DNA of 64,000 nt from Mycobacteriales bacterium. Its GTDB lineage: Bacteria > Actinomycetota > Actinomycetes > Mycobacteriales > SCTD01. Both the position numbers and the translations under genes were made by a program. Below the pieces are notes generated by a model, which worked only from the letters and a program-made list of their open reading frames with translations, did not search any database and was not told the origin of the DNA. The stretch covers positions 62,001 through 126,000 of the forward strand of contig JAUYQP010000006.1 in NCBI GenBank assembly GCA_030697205.1, given 5' to 3'. Positions 28,929 through 37,212 of the stretch are shown here, piece by piece (position 1 is the first letter of the stretch; each line of letters starts with the position of its first letter).

Positions 28929-29888
28929 TCAGGGGCGGCGCTGGGCGCGCAAGGCGGCGGCGAGGGCGGCTCGCTGCGCGCGGTCGCGCAAGGTGGGGTC
29001 ACCCACGGTGCGGCTGCGGGCCTGGCGCAGAGCCTGACCGACGGCACCCGGTCGGTGGTCGGGCGCGAGGGCGGGCGCCCGCTCACCGGCGAGCACCTCG
29101 AGCTCGTAGCGCCTCCACCGCACGACCTTGTCGACGGCAGCGTCGTACGACGTGTCGTCGGGGTCCATCCCCTCGAAGACCTGACCCGGTGCGTAGTGCT
29201 CGAGGAAGCAGTTCTCGAAGGCGAGCATCGCCGGGTCGAGCGTCGCCTGCCAGGTGGAGGGGTCGTCGGGCCATCCGAGGGTGAGGTAGGGCTCGGGGTC
29301 CTCGAAGCGGTCGGGGTGCAGGGCACCGGCGACATTGAGGTACGACGTCCACTCGCACAGCGGGTGGCGGGCAGCGGCGGGCGCGAGCAGCTCCATCGCC
29401 TCACGCAGCAGCGCGCGGTCGACGACCTGCGGCATGTGGGAGGCATAGGCCCGGCGCGGCATGCCGTGCAGGGCGAGGACCTGGCGCATCGCGAGCTGCC
29501 CGGCGTCGAACGAGGTCGCGCGGGTCTCCCAGTCGTCGAGCCAGCCGAAGGAGTAGCGGCGGTAGCGGCCGTCGCGGACCCACGTCGACTCGGGCAGGTC
29601 GACCAGCGGCCGGCTGTCGTCGTCGCTGGAGAGGAAGACCGGCCGGACCGCGTCGCAGTCGGCGAGGGCGGCGCGCAGGGTGAAGTTGCGGGTCTGGTGG
29701 TCGCGCGGCCCGGAGCCCGCGAGCAGTTCCTCGTCGGTGACGACCTCCACGCCGAGCGCGGTCATCTCGGCGCGCAGCCGCTCCGGCGCGACGACGAGCA
29801 CCTCGTCGACGAAGCGCAGGTGGGCCCGGACGAAGCGCATCGTCCCGGCGAGCACGGCGGGTCGCGCGCTGAGGAACACGATCTGCAT
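28929..29888 (-). CDS. Unrecognised protein, possible glycosyltransferase-like
   Basis: A 319-residue soluble protein, last gene of the leftward glycan operon. I do not recognise the family. It starts with a short beta-strand (MQIVFLSAR), and VFLSSDDDSRPLVDLP contains a DDD run that could act as the metal-binding DxD of a GT-A fold. It is rich in Trp, Asp and Arg (for example GRYRRYSFGWLDDWETR), unlike the Ala/Val-rich neighbours. The C-terminal 50 residues are basic and helical. The ATG overlaps the upstream GT2 stop (ATGA), so the two are translated together. A role in making or capping the same glycan is inference from position. Confidence 0.6.
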   Translation of the reverse strand: MQIVFLSARPAVLAGTMRFVRAHLRFVDEVLVVAPERLRAEMTALGVEVVTDEELLAGSGPRDHQTRNFTLRAALADCDAVRPVFLSSDDDSRPLVDLPESTWVRDGRYRRYSFGWLDDWETRATSFDAGQLAMRQVLALHGMPRRAYASHMPQVVDRALLREAMELLAPAAARHPLCEWTSYLNVAGALHPDRFEDPEPYLTLGWPDDPSTWQATLDPAMLAFENCFLEHYAPGQVFEGMDPDDTSYDAAVDKVVRWRRYELEVLAGERAPALAPDHRPGAVGQALRQARSRTVGDPTLRDRAQRAALAAALRAQRRP

Positions 29889-31201
29889 CAGGGCTGCTCC
29901 ACGTCGTCGGGTCCCGGGGCGGGGTCGTGCCAGCGTCCCAGCACCGGCAAGTCGGCGTCGACGACCGACGCGCCACCGCGGACCGCGCGCCGGTCGGCGA
30001 GGACCGCGGGCAGCAGCCGCAGCGCGCGGGCCAGCGCCCGCAGCCGTCGGGTGGTGAGGACCGGCTCGGGGGCGCGCCGGTCACGGAGGCGAGCGACGAC
30101 GTCGCCGCGCAGCTGCCGCCCGACGAGGCGCACCGACTCGAGCCAGGCGGCGCGGGCCGCGCCGGCGGGCGCGCACTTGGCGACGGTGAGCAGCCGGTTG
30201 CTCTCGTGCTGTACGTCGTAGAGCGCGGAGCCGTGGCCGATGGTGGTCGAGTGCGCGTGGCGGACCCGCGCCTCCGGGACGTAGGCGTAGCGCCAGCCGC
30301 GCAACAGGCCGCGCCACGACAGGTCGGTGTCTTCGTAGTAGAGGAACCACCGCGGGTCGAACAGCCCGGCGTCGCGCAGGTAGCCGGCACGCAGCAGCAC
30401 CGCGGCGCCGCACCAGGCGGGCACGTCTGTCGGCTGGGCGAAGGTCGGCCCGTCGGGCTGGTGGTAGCCGCGGTTGAGCCCCAGCCCGTGCACACCGATG
30501 ACCGACCCGGCGTTCTGCACCACGGGCACCGCCGGCCCGCCGAGCGGCACCGACACGGTGGTCGCCCGGCGGTCGACGTCGACGGCGACCTCGTGCCCGC
30601 CGGAGCGCAGCGTGACCCGGCTGGGCTCGTGCGCCCGCAGCCGCAGCGCCACGACGGTGCCGTCGGTTGCGGTGCTGCGCAGGACGCTGCCGTCACCGAT
30701 CGTCCAGGCGACGCCGCGCTGCCAGCGCCGCCGGACCCGCGGCCCGGTGAGGTGCCAGCGGTCGGCGCCCTCGACGGCGAGCAGGTCGAGCGACGCCCGA
30801 GCCGTGCCATCCAGTCCGACCGCCACCTCGCGGTAGTCGCCGTCGAGCAGGATCAGCGGGCAGGCCGCCCCGAGCCCGGGGTCGATGGCGAGCGCGTCGG
30901 CGAGCAGCCGCAGGCAGTCGGGGGCGACGACCGCGTCGGGGTTGACGACCGCGACGAGGTCGACGCCGTCGAGGTCGGTGACGACCCGGTTGACCGCGGG
31001 GTAGCCGAGGTTGCCGGGGGAGCGGTGCACCCGCACCGCGGGCAGCTCGGCCTCGATCCGCTCGACGCTGCCGTCGGTCGAGCCGTTGTCGACGACGACG
31101 ACCTCGAGCTCGCCGGGCCAGTCGCTCGCGAGCAGCGCCCGCAGGCCGCCGAGCACCTCCGCCCCGCCGTTGTAGTTGACGACGACCGCCCGCAGCCTCA
31201 C
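29888..31201 (-). CDS. GT2 glycosyltransferase with an inserted beta domain
   Basis: A 437-residue GT-A enzyme. The N-terminal half has VVNYNGG, VVDNGSTDGS and NPDAVVAPD, the nucleotide-sugar-binding signature of family GT2. Residues about 150-235 form an extra beta-rich stretch. The acceptor half resumes at VQNAGSVIG and has FLYYEDTDLSWRG, the WbbL-type acceptor motif. The C-terminus is basic and probably helical. The same layout is found in the GT2 at 33829. Both ends overlap neighbours (GTGA and ATGA), so it is translationally coupled within the operon. Confidence 0.88.
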   Translation of the reverse strand: MRLRAVVVNYNGGAEVLGGLRALLASDWPGELEVVVVDNGSTDGSVERIEAELPAVRVHRSPGNLGYPAVNRVVTDLDGVDLVAVVNPDAVVAPDCLRLLADALAIDPGLGAACPLILLDGDYREVAVGLDGTARASLDLLAVEGADRWHLTGPRVRRRWQRGVAWTIGDGSVLRSTATDGTVVALRLRAHEPSRVTLRSGGHEVAVDVDRRATTVSVPLGGPAVPVVQNAGSVIGVHGLGLNRGYHQPDGPTFAQPTDVPAWCGAAVLLRAGYLRDAGLFDPRWFLYYEDTDLSWRGLLRGWRYAYVPEARVRHAHSTTIGHGSALYDVQHESNRLLTVAKCAPAGAARAAWLESVRLVGRQLRGDVVARLRDRRAPEPVLTTRRLRALARALRLLPAVLADRRAVRGGASVVDADLPVLGRWHDPAPGPDDVEQP

Positions 31202-32259
31202 GACAGCACCTGCTCGTAGACCGCCCGCGTGCGCTCGGCGGACAGCGCCCAGGTGAAGGGCGCGGCGTGGTCGCGCCGGGCCTGCGCCTCGCCCGGGTCG
31301 GCCAGCGCCGCGGTGATCGCGGCGGCGAAGGACTCGGCGTCGCCGACATCGGCGTAGCGCACGACGTCGCCCCCGACCTCGCGCAGCACCGGCAGGTCGC
31401 TCGCGACGACAGGCGTCCCAGCGGCGAGCGCCTCGAGCACCGGCAGTCCGAAGCCCTCGTCGCGGCTCGGCAGCACCAGGGCGGACGCGCCCGCGACCAC
31501 CGGTCGCAGCACGTCCTCGTCGAGGTAGCCGGTTGTCACGCACCCGCTCACGTCGAGCTCGGCGCCCCAGCCGGGCGGCCCGACGAGCACCAGCGGCGGC
31601 GCGTCGGGCAGCTGCCGGACCGCGGCGAGCAGGGTCGCGAGGGCCTTGCGTGGCTCCAGCGTGCCCACGAAGAGCAGGTACGCCGACGGCAGTCCGAGAG
31701 CGCGCCGCAGCGGTGCGTCGACCGACTGCGCCGTGCGCCACGCGTCGGCCACCCCGTGCGGGACTGCGACGACGGGGACCGTAGGCGAGTAGGCCTCGCG
31801 GACCTGCTCGGCGACGGCCTCGCTCGGGGTGATGACCGCGCCGGCGCGGCGCAGCGAGCGCGGCACGAGGTCGCGGTAGCGGGCGCTCGCGGTCGAGACC
31901 GTCTCGGTGAGGCGCAGGTAGGCCAGGTCGTGCACGGTGACGACACCACGCGCGCGGCGCAGCGGAGGCAGCACGAAGTTGGTCGCGTGGAAGACGTCGA
32001 CCCGGCCCGCCAGCAGCTCGACCGGCGGCCACTCCGCCCGGGCCCACAGCTCCTGCAGGGCGCGGGCCGGCGCCGGGCGGGCGGCGACCGCGACGCCGCG
32101 CGGGACGACGTCGCCGAGCGCCCCCCGACCTCGAAGGGTGAAGGCGGTCGCGACCAGGTCGTCCGGGCCGTCGCGCAGCGCGTCGAGCAGGGCGGCGGTG
32201 TAGCGGCCGATGCCGGTGCGGGTACCGAGCAGCGGCGTCGCGTCGAGCCCGACCCTCAC
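31198..32259 (-). CDS. GT4 glycosyltransferase (mannosyl/rhamnosyl-transferase-like)
   Basis: A 353-residue GT-B enzyme with LDATPLLGTRTGIGRYT near the start, the conserved VHDLAYL, and GTLEPRKALATLL opening the nucleotide-sugar half. SRDEGFGLPVLEALAAGTPVVASD is the GT4 E-x7-E motif. It resembles the two GT4 enzymes at 48.4 and 49.5 kb more than the insert-bearing GT4s. No insert is present, so it serves as an internal comparison for normal length. Its stop overlaps the GT2 start (GTGA). Confidence 0.88.
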   Translation of the reverse strand: MRVGLDATPLLGTRTGIGRYTAALLDALRDGPDDLVATAFTLRGRGALGDVVPRGVAVAARPAPARALQELWARAEWPPVELLAGRVDVFHATNFVLPPLRRARGVVTVHDLAYLRLTETVSTASARYRDLVPRSLRRAGAVITPSEAVAEQVREAYSPTVPVVAVPHGVADAWRTAQSVDAPLRRALGLPSAYLLFVGTLEPRKALATLLAAVRQLPDAPPLVLVGPPGWGAELDVSGCVTTGYLDEDVLRPVVAGASALVLPSRDEGFGLPVLEALAAGTPVVASDLPVLREVGGDVVRYADVGDAESFAAAITAALADPGEAQARRDHAAPFTWALSAERTRAVYEQVLS

Positions 32260-32278
32260 GGCGCGGCCTGGGACGCGG

Positions 32279-33832
32279 TCATCCGAGCAGCGAGTGCTTC
32301 GCGACGATCGCGTGCCACCGGTCGGCGAAGGCGTTCTCGCTGAAGACCTGGGCCCGCTCGATCGCCGAGGTGGCGAGCCGGGTCCGCAGCGCCTCGTCGG
32401 AGGCGACCGCGACGGTGCGCTCGACGAGCTGCTCGGTGGTCTGCCAGCGGTAGCCGTCGACGGCTTCGCGCACGATCTCCTTCTGCCCCGCGCGGTCGAT
32501 GACCACCGGCACGCAGCCGGCCGCCATCGCCTCGACGGTCGTCATGCCGAAGTGCTCGCTGGCCCACGGCTCCTTGTCCTCCGAGGCCCCGAGCCCGGTG
32601 GCGGACCAGAAGACCGACGACGTCGTCAGCAGCCGCTCGACCTCGCCGCGCGCGACGTTGGTGAGGACCTCGACCGGTGCACCGGCGCCCGCTGCCCGGA
32701 CCTGCTCGACGTAGCCCCTCTGCGACTCCTCCATGCCCCCCAGGACGTAGAAGGTCCAGCCCGGCAGCTGCCCGGCACGCGAGGCGCGCACGAAGGTCTC
32801 GACCATCTCGAGCTGGCGCTTGGAGTGGCCGAGGCCCGGCGCGAAGAAGCGCCCGACGGTGATGACGGCCTTCTCTCGCTGCGGCGACGGGTCGAGCCGC
32901 TGCACCTGGATCGGCGGGAAGAGCACGTCGGCGTCGGTCTGCCACAGCTGGTCGATCCAGCCGCGGGTGAAGTCGCTGTTGGCCATCACCGCGTCGTAGG
33001 AGCCGAGGAAGGACAGGTCGCGCGGGTTGCGCAGCAGCCACGGGTAGCGGTGGGCGAGGGTCTGCCGGGGGCCGTAGTGGCCGCCGTCGAAGCGCATCCG
33101 CGACACCGCGACGCCGAGGTCGCGCGGGTCGCTGCCGCCGGGGGTGAAGGTCTCGGCCCGGAAGTGCAGCTCGGTGCCGCGCACCGAGGCGGGCACGGGC
33201 ACCTTGTGGAGCACGAAGTCGGCGGTGACCCGAGTCTCGAACCAGACCGCGCCATGCTCGTCCTCGACGCGCAGGTCGACCGGGCGAGGCAGGCCGGGGC
33301 CACCGAGCTCCAGGCGCAGGACGCGGTCGCGCTCGCTCGGCGGCAGCACGAGGATCGCGTCGCCCGAGGCCCAGATCCACGTCCGACGACGGCCGCCCTC
33401 CGGGGGGTACCACCCGGTGCCGAAGTCCAAGCCGCCGGCGTGGGCGCTGACGAGGTGGCCGACCCGCCGGGTGAGGAAGCGCCGCCACGGCTCGAGGTCG
33501 GCGTCGAAGGGGGTGGGGAAGTAGCAGAGGTACGCCGCCTTGGCGCTGCGGGGCGCGAGCCGGCTCATGTAGGAGCCGTTCACGAACAGGTCGTAGTCCT
33601 CCGACAGCGCGGCCGTCGCGAGGTCGCCGCGGTCCGGCACGATGCGCAGGCCGACCTTCGACAGGTCGAGCCCGAGGTGGTCGGCGAGCTCGTCCTTGTC
33701 GACGTCGGTGTGGCCGACGAGGTCGACCTCGACGCCGTCGTGCGACAGCACCGAGGCGATCATCCCGGAGTGGCGCTCACCGCCGCCCTGGCTGTGCCAG
33801 AAGCGGTTGTAGACCGCGGCCCGCTTCGTCAT
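32279..33832 (-). CDS. GT4 glycosyltransferase with an inserted beta domain (second copy)
   Basis: A 517-residue GT-B enzyme. AVYNRFWHSQGGGERHSG matches the start of the GT4 at 26027. The middle (about 125-270) is an inserted beta-rich domain that includes TFTPGGSDPRDLGV. The fold resumes with SYDAVMANSDFTRGW, then GRFFAPGLGHSKRQLEMV and EHFGMTTVEAMAAG. Start ATG at 33832 overlaps the upstream GT2 stop (ATGA). The open frame continues for 130 codons beyond the start but is antisense shadow of the GT2. Likely adds one sugar to the exported glycan. Confidence 0.9.
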   Translation of the reverse strand: MTKRAAVYNRFWHSQGGGERHSGMIASVLSHDGVEVDLVGHTDVDKDELADHLGLDLSKVGLRIVPDRGDLATAALSEDYDLFVNGSYMSRLAPRSAKAAYLCYFPTPFDADLEPWRRFLTRRVGHLVSAHAGGLDFGTGWYPPEGGRRRTWIWASGDAILVLPPSERDRVLRLELGGPGLPRPVDLRVEDEHGAVWFETRVTADFVLHKVPVPASVRGTELHFRAETFTPGGSDPRDLGVAVSRMRFDGGHYGPRQTLAHRYPWLLRNPRDLSFLGSYDAVMANSDFTRGWIDQLWQTDADVLFPPIQVQRLDPSPQREKAVITVGRFFAPGLGHSKRQLEMVETFVRASRAGQLPGWTFYVLGGMEESQRGYVEQVRAAGAGAPVEVLTNVARGEVERLLTTSSVFWSATGLGASEDKEPWASEHFGMTTVEAMAAGCVPVVIDRAGQKEIVREAVDGYRWQTTEQLVERTVAVASDEALRTRLATSAIERAQVFSENAFADRWHAIVAKHSLLG

Positions 33833-35178
33833 CGCGAGGTCACCAGCCAGCCCTCGAGCTCGGCGCGCGGCACCTGCGCGCTGCGGCCGAGCGCGCGCCG
33901 CTTGCGCAGCATCCGGGGCGCGAGCCGCAGCAGCGACAGCAGGACGCGCAGCCGCATCCGCAGAGGGCGCACCGCCGGGCGGCGGCCGCGCAGGACGGCC
34001 TTCACGGCGGTCAGCACCATCGCCAGGGTGTCGGCGACGAAGGCCACGAGCTCGTGGCGGGCGCGCGGCCAGGTGGCGTCCTTGGCCAGCATGAGCAGCC
34101 GGTTGCGGGTGGTGTGGAAGGTGAAGACCGGCGACCACTCCACCGCGCTCGCGGAGTGGACGTGGCGGACCACGGCCGTGGGCTCGTAGCGGATCGACCA
34201 GCCCGCGGCGCGCAGCCGCCACGACAGGTCGGTGTCCTCGTAGTAGAGGAAGAAGTCGTCGTCGAACCAGTCGACCTCACGGCCGGCCGCGGTGCGGAAC
34301 GCGACGGCGCACCCGCACATCGCGAAGACGTCGGCGGGCTCGTCGTACTGCCCCTCGTCGACCTCCTGGTAGCCGCGGTCCGCGCCGTAGCCGGCGGTGA
34401 GCACGATCGAGCCGGCGTTGTTGACGACGTCGACCGACGGGGTGCCCTCGGGCAGGACGAACGTCGACTCGCCGCCGGTCGCCGTGACCGCCAGCGACGC
34501 CGCTCCGCCGGTCCACGACAGCGCGGCGGGCTTGTCGGTCTCGGCGGCCCAGGAGACCGTCACGGTGTGGGGGCCGCTCGCGCCCTCGGGCAGCGGGAGC
34601 AGCAGGTCGCCGCTCGGGCGCGACCAGCGGAAGCGGCCGTCGCCGACGCCCTCCGGCCCCCAGGTCAGCGACTCCCACAGCACCCGCTCGGTGACGTCGG
34701 TGCCGTCGACGACGACCGACCGGAAGCGCAGGCCGAGCTCGCGCGGGTCGGCGCCGCCGGGGGTGAAGCCGGGGGTCTCGAGGTGCAGCCGCACGAAGCG
34801 GGGCTGGAAGACCACCTTGCTGGTGACTGCCGCGAGCCGCTCCCCGCCCGGTGCGTCGAAGGGCTCGAGCAGCCGCTCGAGCCAGTCGGGCTCGGGGGTC
34901 GCGTCGTTGTTGAGCAGCACCGCGAACGGTGTCGTCACCTCGCGCAGCGCGGTGTTGTTGCCGCCCGCGAAGCCGCGGTTGTCGTCGTTGCGCAGCACCC
35001 GCACCCAGGGGTAGTCGCGGGCGAGCAGCTCGAGTGAGCCGTCGCTGCTCGCGTTGTCGACGACCCAGGTGTGGAAGGGCGTGGTGGTCTGCTGGGCCGC
35101 GAGGGCGTCGAGGCAGGAGGGGAGCAACCGGGCGCCGTTCCAGTTGACGACGACGACGGTCGCGCGCGGGTCAGCCAC
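33829..35178 (-). CDS. GT2 glycosyltransferase with an inserted beta domain (second copy)
   Basis: A 449-residue GT-A enzyme. VVVNWNGARLLPSCL, VVDNASSDGS and LLNNDATPEPDWL form the GT2 donor half. Residues about 130-255 carry an inserted beta-rich domain containing GFTPGGADPRELGL. The acceptor half resumes at NNAGSIVLTAGYGADRGY and ends in FLYYEDTDLSWR. The NAG..GxGxxRGYxxxD stretch is shared with the GT2 at 29888. The C-terminal ~60 residues are strongly basic. Start GTG at 35178 overlaps the methyltransferase stop by eight bases. Confidence 0.9.
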   Translation of the reverse strand: MADPRATVVVVNWNGARLLPSCLDALAAQQTTTPFHTWVVDNASSDGSLELLARDYPWVRVLRNDDNRGFAGGNNTALREVTTPFAVLLNNDATPEPDWLERLLEPFDAPGGERLAAVTSKVVFQPRFVRLHLETPGFTPGGADPRELGLRFRSVVVDGTDVTERVLWESLTWGPEGVGDGRFRWSRPSGDLLLPLPEGASGPHTVTVSWAAETDKPAALSWTGGAASLAVTATGGESTFVLPEGTPSVDVVNNAGSIVLTAGYGADRGYQEVDEGQYDEPADVFAMCGCAVAFRTAAGREVDWFDDDFFLYYEDTDLSWRLRAAGWSIRYEPTAVVRHVHSASAVEWSPVFTFHTTRNRLLMLAKDATWPRARHELVAFVADTLAMVLTAVKAVLRGRRPAVRPLRMRLRVLLSLLRLAPRMLRKRRALGRSAQVPRAELEGWLVTSR

Positions 35179-35998
35179 GGGCGGGCTTGCGGGCGACGAC
35201 GTAGATCTCGTTGGAGGGATAGAGCTGGTCGAGCAGGTGGGCGTAGGACAGCCGCAGCGCGCCGAGCTCCTCCTGGGTCGCCTGCAGCCGCTCCATGAGG
35301 ACGCCGACGAAGTGGCCCATGGCGTACCAGGGAGAATCGGGGTCGGTCTTGCCCTTGCTCTTCGGGTCGGTGATGCGCTGCAGAGCGACCGCGAGGTCGG
35401 GGCGCAGGTCGGCGTCGACGTGGGTCGTCGGGGCGAGCGTCTCCGGCGGGGCACCCGGCCGGTTGCGCGGGTTGCCGCCGGTCTCGACGACCTCGAGGCC
35501 CGCCTCGGCGCAGTAGAAGGCGAGCAGCCGCTGCTCGTAGAAGCGCACGTGGGTCGGGTCGCGCCAGAAGTCGTGGCCCATCACGGCGAGGCAGGCGGCG
35601 TTGGGGGTCGCGGCGACGAAGTGGCCACCGGGCGCGAGCGCACGGGCGGACTCGCGGACCACCTCGGCCACGACCTCGGGCTGCAGGTGCTCGACGAAGT
35701 GGGCGCTGAAGACCCCGCCGAGCGTTGCCTCGCCCGCCTCGCGCAGGCCGGCGACCGCGTCGGCGAGCCGCACGTCGAAGCCCTCGGCGCAGCCCTGCTC
35801 GACCATGCCCTCGTCGATGTCGACGCCGTAGGCGGTGACGCCCGCCTCGCGCAGCAGCCCGAGCATCTCCCCCCGGCCGGGCGCGAGCTCCAGCACCGGG
35901 GACTGCTCCAGCCACGGCAGGTAGTGCCGCAGGCCCTCCCGGGTGTTGTCCGGGTCGTAGCCCATGTAGGCGTAGTAGTCGCTCTCGAGCCGGGTCAC
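35171..35998 (-). CDS. SAM-dependent methyltransferase in the export operon
   Basis: A 275-residue class I methyltransferase. Motif I is VLELAPGRGEM, followed by the acidic YGVDIDEGM that holds the ribose, and the post-motif FVEHLQPE. The C-terminal third is longer than a minimal methyltransferase and ends in a helix and NEIYVVARKPARG. It lies between the ABC exporter ATPase and the first glycosyltransferase and overlaps both, so it probably modifies the exported glycan. Start GTG at 35998 (MTRLESDYYAYMGYDPDNTREG). Methyl acceptor unknown. Confidence 0.87.
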   Translation of the reverse strand: MTRLESDYYAYMGYDPDNTREGLRHYLPWLEQSPVLELAPGRGEMLGLLREAGVTAYGVDIDEGMVEQGCAEGFDVRLADAVAGLREAGEATLGGVFSAHFVEHLQPEVVAEVVRESARALAPGGHFVAATPNAACLAVMGHDFWRDPTHVRFYEQRLLAFYCAEAGLEVVETGGNPRNRPGAPPETLAPTTHVDADLRPDLAVALQRITDPKSKGKTDPDSPWYAMGHFVGVLMERLQATQEELGALRLSYAHLLDQLYPSNEIYVVARKPARG

Positions 35999-37212
35999 GA
36001 CGACGCCACCGTGCCCGTCACGGTGCTGGTGACGGTGCTCGTCGCCGGCACGGTGAGGATCCCGGGCAGGGCTCCGCTGGTCATCCAGAACACCTCGTCG
36101 AAGCTGCGGGCGGTCACGGGGTTGCCGGTCGTCGTCTCGTCGACCTGCACTGCGATGCGGTAGGCGCCGTTGAGCGCCGGCGTCGCGGGCACGTCGAAGT
36201 CCACCAGGTAGCGCCCCGGCACGGCGGGCACGCCCTGGCCGGCGGGGGTGCGCATCGACCACACGGGGATGTCGCCGGCGCCCATGACGACGGCGTGGAC
36301 CTCGCCGGAGTAGGCGCCGTCGCTGCGCGGCTCGACCTCGACCTCGACCCGCAGGTGGAAGGGCTGGCCGGCGGTCAGCGCCGCCGCAGGTGGGCCGCCG
36401 CGCTCGGCCGACACGGTCGCGCCGCGGACCAGGATGCCGCCCATCTCGCGCGGCCCCTCGGGCTCGCCGACAGGCCGGTCGGTGCCGAGGATGCGGCGCA
36501 GGGTGCCGACCGCGAAGGCCGCGTCCCCGTCGTACTGCACTCGTCCGTGGTCCACGACGATCCCGCGGGTGCACAGTGCCTCGACCTGGTCGAGGGAGTG
36601 GGTGACCAGCAGGATCGTCTTGCCGGCCTCCTGGAACTCCGCGATCGTGGCCAGGCACTTGCGCTGGAAGGCCTCGTCGCCGACCGCCAGCACCTCGTCA
36701 ACGAGCAGCACGTCGGGGTCGACGTGGACGGCGATCGCGAAGGCGAGCTTGACGTACTCCCCGGAGGAGTAGTGGCGCACCGGGTCGTCGATGCGCGGGC
36801 CCTGCTCGGAGAAGTCCACGATCCGGTCGAACAGCCCGTCGACCTCGCGGCGGGTCAGGCCGAGCAGCGCGGCGTTGAGGTAGACGTTGTCGCGGCCGGA
36901 CAGGTCGCCGTTGAAGCCGGCCCCGAGCTCGAGCAGCGACGCGATGCGGCCCTGCACCTCGACCTCGCCGGAGGTGGGGCGCAGGATCCCCGACAGCACC
37001 TTGAGCAGGGTGGACTTGCCGGCGCCGTTGGGTCCGATGAGGCCGACGGTCTCGCCGCGGCCGACGGTCACGTCGACGTCGCGCAGCGCCCAGAACTCGC
37101 CGGTCGCGCCACCGGTGCGGCGCACCAGCCGCTCCTTGAGCGACGAGGCGCGGCGCGAGTGGGTGACGAAGCGCTTGGATACCCCGCTCGCCCGGATGAC
37201 CGCGTCGCCCAC
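35995..37212 (-). CDS. ABC transporter ATPase for polysaccharide export (Wzt/TagH-type) with C-terminal substrate domain
   Basis: A 405-residue ATPase. Walker A is GPNGAGKST (60-68). The signature is the degenerate YSSGEYVKL usual in O-antigen and teichoic acid exporters, with Walker B VLLVDEVLAVGD and a switch histidine (VTHSLDQV). Residues about 265-390 are a beta-rich C-terminal domain like the Wzt carbohydrate-binding domain, which in E. coli O9a recognises the methylated end of the chain. The adjacent methyltransferase fits that model. The GTG follows the permease TAG with no gap, so the two are translated together. Confidence 0.93.
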   Translation of the reverse strand: MGDAVIRASGVSKRFVTHSRRASSLKERLVRRTGGATGEFWALRDVDVTVGRGETVGLIGPNGAGKSTLLKVLSGILRPTSGEVEVQGRIASLLELGAGFNGDLSGRDNVYLNAALLGLTRREVDGLFDRIVDFSEQGPRIDDPVRHYSSGEYVKLAFAIAVHVDPDVLLVDEVLAVGDEAFQRKCLATIAEFQEAGKTILLVTHSLDQVEALCTRGIVVDHGRVQYDGDAAFAVGTLRRILGTDRPVGEPEGPREMGGILVRGATVSAERGGPPAAALTAGQPFHLRVEVEVEPRSDGAYSGEVHAVVMGAGDIPVWSMRTPAGQGVPAVPGRYLVDFDVPATPALNGAYRIAVQVDETTTGNPVTARSFDEVFWMTSGALPGILTVPATSTVTSTVTGTVASS

